The notes beneath the pieces were generated by a model, which saw only the letters and a list, made by a program, of their open reading frames with translations, had not been told where the DNA came from and ran no database searches. This document shows positions 7,416-14,335 of a DNA stretch of 27,399 nt, in pieces. A program made the position numbers and the translations under genes. Numbering within the stretch: the stretch's first letter is position 1; each line of letters starts with the position of its first letter. The DNA comes from a bacterium (lineage in GTDB: Bacteria > Vulcanimicrobiota > Xenobia > Xenobiales > Xenobiaceae): assembly GCA_022839105.1 (NCBI GenBank), contig JALHDH010000051.1:1-27399 (forward strand), in the 5' to 3' direction.

Positions 7416-7538
7416 GGCACCCTCCTGGCCGGTCTGGTCCCCCGGCCCAACGTGGGAAGGATAGAATCGCCCCCCCTTCCCCGGGAATGACCCGGATCAT
7501 CCGCCCGAGAAGGAACTTCATCGCCTGCGGCGCAATCC
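7416..7538. promoter_or_regulatory. Divergent promoter region between the two RiPP operons
   Basis: A 123-base non-coding gap between TTG 7415 (leftward operon) and ATG 7539 (rightward operon). Both promoters should lie here. A TAGAAT hexamer on the plus strand near 7462 resembles a -10 box, but I find no good -35 at 16-18 bases. The region is short enough for shared control of both operons. The existence of the promoters is inferred from gene orientation. Confidence 0.4.
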
Positions 7539-8723
7539 ATGGGAATGGCGCTGGTGCACCTGGACGGGGAATGCCAACTGGATCCCGGGTCGGGGACCTG
7601 CCAGGGCATGCTCCGGGTCACGGGCCTTCCCTCCGCCGGGGCGCGGCTGATCCCTCCGGCGGGCCGGGGAGTCGAGATCCTTCTCGAGGGGCAGGCCTTC
7701 TCTGAAGAGGTGGAACTGCAGCCGTCTTCCGACCGGCTGGACCTGGAGTTCCGAATCCGCGAGCTTCCCTCCCCCATCCAGGGGATCCGCTACCTGGAGC
7801 CGGCGATCCCCCTGGTGAAGGGCAATCCGGATGGCGTGCTGGATCTCTCGGTGAGGTTCTCGACTCCGCCCGGGTGGATCCGGATCGGCCCGCAGGCTCC
7901 CTTTGCCCCCGCCCGGACCTTGGCCCTGGCCTTGGGCCGGGATCTGCCCTGCCTGCACGCCGACGTGGCCGCCGGACGCCCCGTCCGCCTGAAGGTCGTG
8001 ACCCGGCCTGGAGAAGAGGTCCGGGCCGAGCGGCTCCTTTCCGCCGGACGCGAGGCACTGGGCTTCCTGGCCCGCACGCTGGGGGCCTTCCCCTATCCCG
8101 AGATGAGCCTGGTCTCGGGAGACCCCTCGCGCCAGGGAGGGACCTCCCTGGGACCTGCCCTGGCGGCGCTGCACGGCAGAATCCCGCAGGAGGAGGCCCC
8201 CCAGGACTGGTGGAGATGGCTGGTGGCCCACGAGTTGGCCCACCAGTACTTCGGCGAGGCCATCCCCGAAGCCGACAAGCCCGGCTGGGTCTGGCTGGGG
8301 CTGGGCCTGTACGTGGACTGGCTCTTCGCCCAGCACGCCGGACTGCCATGCCAGGCCCATCGACGCCTGGTGCACAGTTGGGTGGAACGCGAGGGATTGG
8401 ACCTGCCCACCCGCCTGGGCGGCGGACCGGGACAGGAAGCCCCCCACCCCTCGGCCTCCTTCCGGCAGGCCGTCCTGCACGGCAAGGCCTTCGCCTTCTT
8501 CCTGGCCCTGGAGGCCAGGATCGGTCGACCAGGCCTGGCGGCCCTGCTGCGCCGCCTGGTCCGGGAATCCCCGGGACGTCCCCTGGGGCGCTCCCGGCTC
8601 GAGGCGCTGACCGGAGCTTCGGATCTCTTCGAGGCCTGGGTGGACCTCGAGATCCCCCACCGGCGACTTCCCGGCGCGGGGCTGGCCCTGGCCCTGACCC
8701 TGGCCCGGCCTTCCTCCGAGTGA
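7539..8723 (+). CDS. M1-family peptidase-like protein with degenerate zinc site
   Basis: A 394-residue protein resembling the catalytic part of M1 (gluzincin) aminopeptidases. HELAH is at residues 231-235, followed by QYFG as in M1 enzymes (HELAHQWFG). In the family the third zinc ligand is a Glu 19 residues after HEXXH, in a WLNEGFA context. Here the matching stretch is WLGLGLY: residue 254 is Gly and 255 is Leu, so the ligand is missing. The GxMEN exopeptidase motif is also not recognisable; GGTSLG lies at that place. It may bind substrate without cleaving it, or use another ligand. The ATG 7539 start has a weak ribosome site; ATG 7545 is possible. It overlaps the ABC transporter gene by four bases (GTGA), so they are translationally coupled. 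Confidence 0.75.
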   Translation: MGMALVHLDGECQLDPGSGTCQGMLRVTGLPSAGARLIPPAGRGVEILLEGQAFSEEVELQPSSDRLDLEFRIRELPSPIQGIRYLEPAIPLVKGNPDGVLDLSVRFSTPPGWIRIGPQAPFAPARTLALALGRDLPCLHADVAAGRPVRLKVVTRPGEEVRAERLLSAGREALGFLARTLGAFPYPEMSLVSGDPSRQGGTSLGPALAALHGRIPQEEAPQDWWRWLVAHELAHQYFGEAIPEADKPGWVWLGLGLYVDWLFAQHAGLPCQAHRRLVHSWVEREGLDLPTRLGGGPGQEAPHPSASFRQAVLHGKAFAFFLALEARIGRPGLAALLRRLVRESPGRPLGRSRLEALTGASDLFEAWVDLEIPHRRLPGAGLALALTLARPSSE

Positions 8724-11347
8724 ACCTGCTGGGCTTCGTCCTGGCCGTCGACACCCGACGCCAGGCGCTCCTGATGGTCCTGGTGGTGGTCTCGGTCCTG
8801 CTGGGCTTCCTGGGGATCGCCCTGGAGGGCCGAATCATCGACGATGCCATCCAGAAGGGCCTCCAGAGCGGCTCGACCGATCTGCTCTTCCGCTATGCGG
8901 CCCTGTACCTGGGGGTCTTCCTGGTGACCCACGCCCTGGACTACCAGGTCGAGATCCTCTTCGCCTCGACGACCCAGCGGATCCTGTCCAGGCTGCGCAG
9001 CGATCTTTTCCGCCATGTGCTGAGGCTGGGGCCGGGCTTCTTCCAGAGCAACTCGGTGGGCGAGATCATGTCGCGGATCATCCCCGAGGTCCAGCAACTG
9101 GGAAGCTTCCTGTCCAAGGTGGTCCTGGTCCCCTTGAGCTGCACGGTGACCCTGCTGGCGGGGTTCGGGCTGGTCAGCAGCCTGGACTGGCGCCTCGGCC
9201 TGGCCTCGGGGGGCCTCTTCTCGCTGGTCTTCCTCTTCCTGCCCGGCCTGCGCCGCCGCCTGGACATCCTCTCCCGACGCTCTCCCCGGCTGCTGCGGGA
9301 CCTGTCGCGCCGAACCGAGGAGACCCTCTCCCATGTCGGGGAAATCCACGTCCACCACACCTATGCCTATGAAGAGAAGCGCTTCGAGAAGGGCCTGGAG
9401 GAGTTCGCCGAAAACCAGGTCCACCTGGCCCGCGTCTTCGGAGCCACCTCGTTCCTGAACCGCTCCCTTTCGCAGATGGCCACCCTGGCGGTCTACACGC
9501 TGGGAGGCTGGCTGGTGGTCCGTGAAGCCGGAATGGCGGGAGGCCTGACGGTGGGCGGCATCTTCGTGGTCATCCGGGTCCTGGGTCAGGTCATGAGCCC
9601 CCTGACCACCCTGATCGACTATTTCCAGCGCTTCCGCGAAGCCGAGGCCCGCTTCGAGATGCTGACCGACTACCTGCGGGTGCCCGCCGAGATGGTGGAC
9701 CCTCCGGGAGCCCGAAGGCTGGAGCTCAAGGGTGGGCGCCTCGAGATGACGGGGGTCCGCTTCGGCTTCGACCCCGAGCAGCCGATCGTCCGGGACCTGC
9801 ACCTGGATTTCCAGCCCGGAGAGCACGTGGGTCTGGTGGGCCCGGCCGGATGCGGCAAATCCACCCTGAACCTGCTGCTGAACCGCCTGGTGCAGCCCGA
9901 CGCCGGCGAAATCCGCCTGGACGGGCAGAACCTGCGTGAGGTCCGCCTGGAGGATCTGCGTGCGCGCATCGGATACCTGAGCCAGTCCCGCTCCAGTGCC
10001 CCGGCCCTCTTCAGCGGAACCCTCCTGGACAACCTGCTGTACGGGCTGCAGCGACTCCCGACCCCGGCGGAGGGCCCGGCGGGCTGGCTGGACCTGGAAG
10101 GCGCGGGCTACGCCTCCCTGGAAGAGCTCTATTCCCACCTGGTCGCGCTCCTGCGCGAAGTCTCGCTGTACGACGACGTGCTGGACTTCGGCTTCACCGG
10201 GGTCTCGCTGGCCGAGGCGCTGATGGTCCGGCCCCTCTTCCACCTCCAGGAGGTCGAGGAGCTGCGCCACGAACTTTTGCGTGGGCGCCGACGCTTCCTG
10301 GAGAAGCTCCAGGGCCCGAATCGCGACCTGGTGGAATTCTTCGACCCGGATCGCTTCTCGGAGACCGCCTCGCTGCTGGAGAACCTGCTCTTCTCCTCAC
10401 CCGCCCCCTTCCTGCGCGACCCCGGACGCTTCCGCGAGCTGGCCCTTCCCCTGGAGGCCTTCCTGAAGGACCGCGGTCTCCTGGAGCCGATCCTGGCGGT
10501 GGGGCTCCGGATGGCCGGTCATCTGGCTTCGCTCAGCGCCGGAACGGGCTGGGCCCGCGAGGCCCTGGCCTCGAGTCTGGGAGTCTCGCCGGGGGCGATC
10601 CCCGAGAACCTGGCCGAACTGGGCGAACTGGCTCGCCTGTCGCCTGCAGGATTCGGAGCGCTCGACCGACAGGAGCGGGCCGCCCTGCTGCGCCTGGGTC
10701 TGGAGCACACCCCCTCGCGCGCCCCCGAGCCCCTGGTGCCGGAAGCCCTCAAGGCGCGGCTGGTGGCCAGCCGTCACGAGATCGCCACCCGACTGCCGGA
10801 TTCGGTGAGCGCGGCCCTGGCCCCCTATGATCCCCACCTGTACGTGGACTCGTGCACGGTGCGCGAGAACCTGATCATGGGCCGGGTCCATCCCATGCGG
10901 CACCGCGCCGAGGACAGGGTGAACCGGATCCTGCGCGAGGTGATCCAGGAGATCGACCTGGAAGACGAGATCCTCCGCCTGGGCCTGTGCATGGAGGTCG
11001 GCGAGCGGGGGGGACGCCTCTCGGGCGGCCAATCCCAGAAGGCCGCCCTGGTCCGGGTCCTGTTGAAGCGCCCCGAGATCCTGGTCCTGGACGAAGCCAC
11101 CTCGGCCCTGGACAACACCTCGCAGCGTCGCATCCAGGACCTGGTTCGCCGGCGATTCGGGGGGCACACGGTGGTGGAGGTGGCCCACCGCCTGGACGCG
11201 ATTCGTCAAGCCGACCGGATCGTCGTCCTGAAGGCCGGAGCCCTGGTCGAAGAGGGCACCTTTGCCGAGCTGATGGCCAGTCGAGGGCTCTTCCACGAGT
11301 TGTGGACCAGCGTCGGGGGAGCCAGGGAGGAGTCGGAGAGTTGTTGA
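8720..11347 (+). CDS. ABC exporter with large insertion in its ATPase domain
   Basis: An 875-residue protein, against about 580-600 for usual fused exporters. Residues 1-320 form a six-helix transmembrane domain of exporter type, starting with ALLMVLVVVSVLLGFLG. The nucleotide-binding domain has Walker A GPAGCGKST at 374-382, but the signature LSGGQSQK starts only at 767 and Walker B with the D-loop (EILVLDEATSALD) follows. Walker A to signature is normally about 105 residues; here it is about 390. The insertion lies after LFSGTLLDNLLYG and ends before a second copy of that type of segment (PYDPHLYVDSCTVRENLIMG near 702-722). It contains VEFFDPDRFSETASLLENLLF. I vaguely recall related long exporters in other bacteria, but no function for the insert. 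The start is GTG 8720. It may export the mature peptide. Confidence 0.85.
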   Translation: MNLLGFVLAVDTRRQALLMVLVVVSVLLGFLGIALEGRIIDDAIQKGLQSGSTDLLFRYAALYLGVFLVTHALDYQVEILFASTTQRILSRLRSDLFRHVLRLGPGFFQSNSVGEIMSRIIPEVQQLGSFLSKVVLVPLSCTVTLLAGFGLVSSLDWRLGLASGGLFSLVFLFLPGLRRRLDILSRRSPRLLRDLSRRTEETLSHVGEIHVHHTYAYEEKRFEKGLEEFAENQVHLARVFGATSFLNRSLSQMATLAVYTLGGWLVVREAGMAGGLTVGGIFVVIRVLGQVMSPLTTLIDYFQRFREAEARFEMLTDYLRVPAEMVDPPGARRLELKGGRLEMTGVRFGFDPEQPIVRDLHLDFQPGEHVGLVGPAGCGKSTLNLLLNRLVQPDAGEIRLDGQNLREVRLEDLRARIGYLSQSRSSAPALFSGTLLDNLLYGLQRLPTPAEGPAGWLDLEGAGYASLEELYSHLVALLREVSLYDDVLDFGFTGVSLAEALMVRPLFHLQEVEELRHELLRGRRRFLEKLQGPNRDLVEFFDPDRFSETASLLENLLFSSPAPFLRDPGRFRELALPLEAFLKDRGLLEPILAVGLRMAGHLASLSAGTGWAREALASSLGVSPGAIPENLAELGELARLSPAGFGALDRQERAALLRLGLEHTPSRAPEPLVPEALKARLVASRHEIATRLPDSVSAALAPYDPHLYVDSCTVRENLIMGRVHPMRHRAEDRVNRILREVIQEIDLEDEILRLGLCMEVGERGGRLSGGQSQKAALVRVLLKRPEILVLDEATSALDNTSQRRIQDLVRRRFGGHTVVEVAHRLDAIRQADRIVVLKAGALVEEGTFAELMASRGLFHELWTSVGGAREESESC

Positions 11348-11802
11348 GCCTGGAAGACAAGTTGAGGGCCCTGCGGGCCTGTCCCTTGTTCGAGAGCCTG
11401 CCTCGTGAGGCCCTGGAGGTCCTGGCCCTGACCGTCCGACCGGTGCGCTGCCCGGCAGGAGAGCTCTTCCTGGCCGAGGGCGGGTCTGGAGAGGACGAAA
11501 CCGGCGCCTACGTGCTGGTTGAGGGAGAGGCCGTGGCCTACAAGACCGTCTGCGGAGAGCGGGTGGAACTGGCCCGCTTCACCCCACCCGAGGTCGTGGG
11601 CGAATTCGAACTCCTGGCGGGAATCCCCCGATCGGCGGATGTCGAGGTGACCCGCGATCTGGTGGCCCTGCGGCTGGATCACCCCACCTTCGAAGGGCTG
11701 GTGCGGGCCAACCCCGAGGTGGCCCTGCGGTTGTTGCGCGTCCTGGTCCTGAGGTTCGTGGCCACCCGAGATCGCTTCCTGGGGCTGACTCCCGATGCCT
11801 GA
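11341..11802 (+). CDS. Stand-alone cyclic-nucleotide-binding domain protein
   Basis: A 153-residue protein consisting of one cNMP-binding (Crp-type) domain. It starts LRACPLFESLP, a common entry to this fold, and the phosphate-binding cassette is visible as GEFELLAGIPRSADVEV, with Gly87, Glu88 and Arg97 in the expected places. There is no helix-turn-helix after the domain, so it is not a Crp-type transcription factor. TTG 11341 is chosen because GGGAGGAG lies about 9 bases upstream; TTG 11344 would overlap the exporter stop as TTGA. It overlaps the ABC exporter gene by seven bases and the methyltransferase gene by eight. It could regulate the exporter in trans, as cNMP domains do when fused to certain peptide exporters. 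Whether it binds cAMP or cGMP cannot be seen. Confidence 0.82.
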   Translation: MLSLEDKLRALRACPLFESLPREALEVLALTVRPVRCPAGELFLAEGGSGEDETGAYVLVEGEAVAYKTVCGERVELARFTPPEVVGEFELLAGIPRSADVEVTRDLVALRLDHPTFEGLVRANPEVALRLLRVLVLRFVATRDRFLGLTPDA

Positions 11803-12583
11803 GCCCGCCAGCTACCAGGCCGCCTTCGCCCGAGCCTGCCGGCACCTCTATGGCAGCTACGGGAGAACCTTCGGCGAGCGCCTGATGGCGCTCGAGCAGA
11901 TCCGTCCCCCTGCCCGGGTCCTGGATCTGGGCTGCGGCTCGGGCGAATTGCTGGGTTTCCTGGCTGCACACGGCCTGGAGGTGACCGGGGTGGATCGGGA
12001 AGCCGACATGCTGGCTCTGGCCCGAGCCGTGGCTCCCCAGGCCACCCTGCTCCAGGCCGATCTGGCTGAACTCGACCAGGCCGATCTCGTCGGCCCCTTC
12101 GACTGGATCCTCTCCACCAGCCACTCGCTGAACCACCTCGCCGGACCAGGGCCCCTGCGGCGCTGCCTGAAGGCAGCGGCCCGGCTGGCTGCTCCCGGCG
12201 CCCGGCTGGTGGCGGATTTCGCCACCCGCCGGGGATTGGAGCGCTGGAACGCCGTGACCGTCGAAGAGGAAGCCGACCACCTGCTGGTCCGCCGCGGATT
12301 CTACGACGATGCCACCCGGATCGGCTATACCCGGCTCTCCGGATTCCTGCTGGAGGAGGGGCGTTGGGAGCGCTTCGCCGCGGTTCTGCGCTTCCACGCC
12401 TTCACCATGGCGGAAATCCGGGAAATCCTGGAGCAGACCGGGTGGACGAATCCCCTCTTCAGCAGCCGGACCGATCTGGATCGCCCGCTTGACGAGCCTG
12501 AATCCCGAAGGGACGTGGTCTTGAGAGCCCGTTTTTCAGGGGATTCAGGCCAGACCAAGAGGATATCCGCCCTTCAATCCTGA
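11795..12583 (+). CDS. Class I SAM-dependent methyltransferase
   Basis: A 262-residue Rossmann-fold methyltransferase. Motif I, VLDLGCGSG, is at residues 42-50; VTGVDREADML (motif II, acidic residue for the ribose) and LLQADLAEL (motif III) follow. The post-I region FDWILSTSHSLNHL fits small-molecule or peptide methyltransferases; the acceptor cannot be deduced. The ATG 11795 overlaps the cNMP-binding gene by eight bases. It is the last gene of the rightward operon, so it may tailor the peptide, but enzymes of this class also serve other roles. The last 20 or so residues (GDSGQTKRISALQS) are polar and look unstructured. Confidence 0.85.
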   Translation: MPEPASYQAAFARACRHLYGSYGRTFGERLMALEQIRPPARVLDLGCGSGELLGFLAAHGLEVTGVDREADMLALARAVAPQATLLQADLAELDQADLVGPFDWILSTSHSLNHLAGPGPLRRCLKAAARLAAPGARLVADFATRRGLERWNAVTVEEEADHLLVRRGFYDDATRIGYTRLSGFLLEEGRWERFAAVLRFHAFTMAEIREILEQTGWTNPLFSSRTDLDRPLDEPESRRDVVLRARFSGDSGQTKRISALQS

Positions 12584-12772
12584 GAAGGCCCTCGGCGTCT
12601 TCAGGTCGATCCCGAACCCATCCGAATGCTCAAACATCCAGACATCCCAGCACCTGGAATCGAAGAGATTTCAGGGATTGTTCAGGAACCTGGGAGAGGA
12701 TTCAAACACAAGATGCCATCCGCGCCGAGAGGGGGCTCGGAATCCAAGAGGATGGCCGACGGGAGAACGATC

Positions 12773-12946
12773 ATGAAGAACCCCGCCCTGTGCCTGGAGG
12801 AGCCTCGCTGGAACCAGCGACCCCTCCCTCGTCAAGCGGCCCGCCCGAAGACCACGGGCGCCCTGGGGGTGGCCGTGGACTCCCTGAACTTCCTGTTCCT
12901 CCTGGGCTCCGCGCTGGGGGCATTCTGGGCCTTCTCCCTGTTCTGA
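12773..12946 (+). CDS. Small C-terminally membrane-anchored protein
   Basis: A 57-residue protein. The first 32 residues are polar and basic, rich in Arg and Pro. Residues 35-57 are hydrophobic (LNFLFLLGSALGAFWAFSLF at the very end), so it is probably tail-anchored. ATG 12773 follows GGGAGAACGATC; an in-frame ATG at 12752 would add seven residues. It lies 189 bases after the methyltransferase, and that gap has lower GC than the surroundings, which fits a separate promoter. I do not recognise it. Coding is supported by the ribosome site and the clear membrane segment, but it is short. Confidence 0.5.
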   Translation: MKNPALCLEEPRWNQRPLPRQAARPKTTGALGVAVDSLNFLFLLGSALGAFWAFSLF

Positions 12947-12998
12947 GTCCTCCGAGGCCGGCCGGCACCCGGGACCAGACGCCTGGAAGGGGCAGGAC

Positions 12999-13529
12999 TC
13001 AGGGAGTCAGCGAGAGGCCGCGGGCGGTGTAGCGGGGGAAGCCACCCAGGTTGGCTGCCTTGGCGCAGCCGGGGTGGCGGTCGGAATTCAGGCAACTGAA
13101 GCTTGAGGTATAGATCACGCTGCCGGGATAGAGCTTCTCGTAGCTGGCCTCGTGGAGCTCCCAGTACATGTAGGCCCCGTTCCGGACCCCACCCAGGGGG
13201 CAGCGCATCTGCGAGAGGTCGCAATAGCGGCTCAGCACCTGGTAGGCCCGGTTCCCGGGAACCAGATAGAACCCGTAGCCAGTGTTGGGCCCGGGGGGCG
13301 GGGTCAACAAGCCGGACCGCTTGGTCTCGGCCTCGGCCATGGAGCGGGCCGTCCACAGGCTGCGAAGATTCTGCGAGCAGGCCGTGAGTTGCGCCCGGGA
13401 CCTGGCATGGACGAAGTTCGGAACCAGGATCGAGGCCAGAAGCGAGATGATGGCCATCACGACCAGCAACTCGACCAGGGTGAAACCCCGTCCCGAGCTG
13501 GCGCGGGAAGTCCACACGAGTCGGCTCAT
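12999..13529 (-). CDS. Type IV pilin-like / type II secretion pseudopilin
   Basis: A 176-residue protein with a prepilin signal: basic leader ending SSGRG, then FTLVELLVVMAIISLLASIL. The prepilin peptidase should cut after the Gly, with Glu at +5 of the mature protein as in classic pilins. The C-terminal part is 130 residues with Cys pairs (CSQNL, YCDLS, RCPLG, SCLNS, GCAKA), as in minor pseudopilins that bind disulfides. ATG 13529 is favoured by GGAG five bases upstream and overlaps the preceding stop as ATGA; ATG 13550 is possible. No other secretion or pilus gene lies in the window, so the machinery must be elsewhere. Confidence 0.85.
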   Translation of the reverse strand: MSRLVWTSRASSGRGFTLVELLVVMAIISLLASILVPNFVHARSRAQLTACSQNLRSLWTARSMAEAETKRSGLLTPPPGPNTGYGFYLVPGNRAYQVLSRYCDLSQMRCPLGGVRNGAYMYWELHEASYEKLYPGSVIYTSSFSCLNSDRHPGCAKAANLGGFPRYTARGLSLTP

Positions 13530-14086
13530 GAGCTCTCCGTCCCTTGCCACTGCGAGTCATAGGGGATGAAGCGGGGCGGCCCCTCCAGGCCCGAGGCGCT
13601 GCCCGGCTGGATCACGCTGACATCGCCAGGGTGGCTCTGGACCAGGGGAACGGCGAACTCGACCATGGCCTGATCCGGGACATCCTGAAGCACCAGGAAG
13701 GTGGAGCGGCTCTGGCCCTCCGCGCGATACTCCACCAGGAAGGTCAGCTTCCGGGCCATCCGCCCGCTCTTGTTCGAGACGTATCCCTGCAGCACAGGGA
13801 TCCCCTCCCGCTCGGCCGCCTTGACCCCCACGACCTGGACGCTGTCGGGAGGAGGGTTGAAGGGATCCTCGGGCTGCAGTCTCCAGACGGTGATCCCCAC
13901 CCCCAGGGCCAGGCCGAATCCGGCCAGGACCGTGACCAGGCCCCGCACCCAAGGCGGAAGTTCCCGCTTGGGGGGCTTGGGCAGACGACGATGAGGGGGA
14001 TCCGGCCGCTTGAGGACCAGATCCTCAGGCGACAGATGGCCCCCGGACCCTGTTCCTGGCTGCGGAACACCCTGGCTGGCGACCAT
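13526..14086 (-). CDS. Single-pass membrane protein with extracytoplasmic beta domain
   Basis: A 186-residue protein. Residues 1-45 are Pro-rich and basic, then one membrane segment (WVRGLVTVLAGFGLALGVGI) precedes a domain of about 110 residues. That domain has GYVSNKSGRMARKLTFLVEY, resembling FxLYD-type immunoglobulin-like beta domains that describe changes in tone of N-S/K-S-x sequence; I call this likeness, not a family assignment. The ATG 14086 has GGGGGTG upstream; GTG 14092 is too close to it. It overlaps the pseudopilin gene by four bases (ATGA), so the two are coupled and probably act together. The 249-base gap to the caspase-like gene is divergent and holds no gene. Confidence 0.75.
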   Translation of the reverse strand: MVASQGVPQPGTGSGGHLSPEDLVLKRPDPPHRRLPKPPKRELPPWVRGLVTVLAGFGLALGVGITVWRLQPEDPFNPPPDSVQVVGVKAAEREGIPVLQGYVSNKSGRMARKLTFLVEYRAEGQSRSTFLVLQDVPDQAMVEFAVPLVQSHPGDVSVIQPGSASGLEGPPRFIPYDSQWQGTESS

Positions 14087-14335
14087 CCACACCCCCTGCC
14101 TTTCTCAAGAAAAACCTGCTGCAAGGTCTTCGCGACCGGCCTGGACATGCCTGCCGATCCTGAAGGCATCCAGCCCGAACCCGCGGTCGGCTTCCGGCCT
14201 GGACGGCCCGTGATTCGGATCGGGCTCCCCGGGGATGCCCTGAATCATCGCCGACCGACCCGGAATCTGCTATGAAGACTTCAGGACGGGGTCTTTCATC
14301 GGGACGAAACCATTGCAGTCGGGGGGTATCCGATC

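Noticed and set aside
8093..10270. 725-residue leftward open frame opposite the ABC exporter
   Set aside because: Gln/Gly/Arg-rich shadow with no domain.
12535..12690. Repeated TTCAGGG-GATT-like segments at the end of the methyltransferase gene and in the following gap
   Set aside because: Only short and imperfect matches, about what could occur by chance; no symmetric operator could be built from them.
12626..12772. Upstream extension of the 57-residue membrane protein
   Set aside because: The sequence before ATG 12773 has lower GC and looks like a promoter region; a good ribosome site favours the shorter form.
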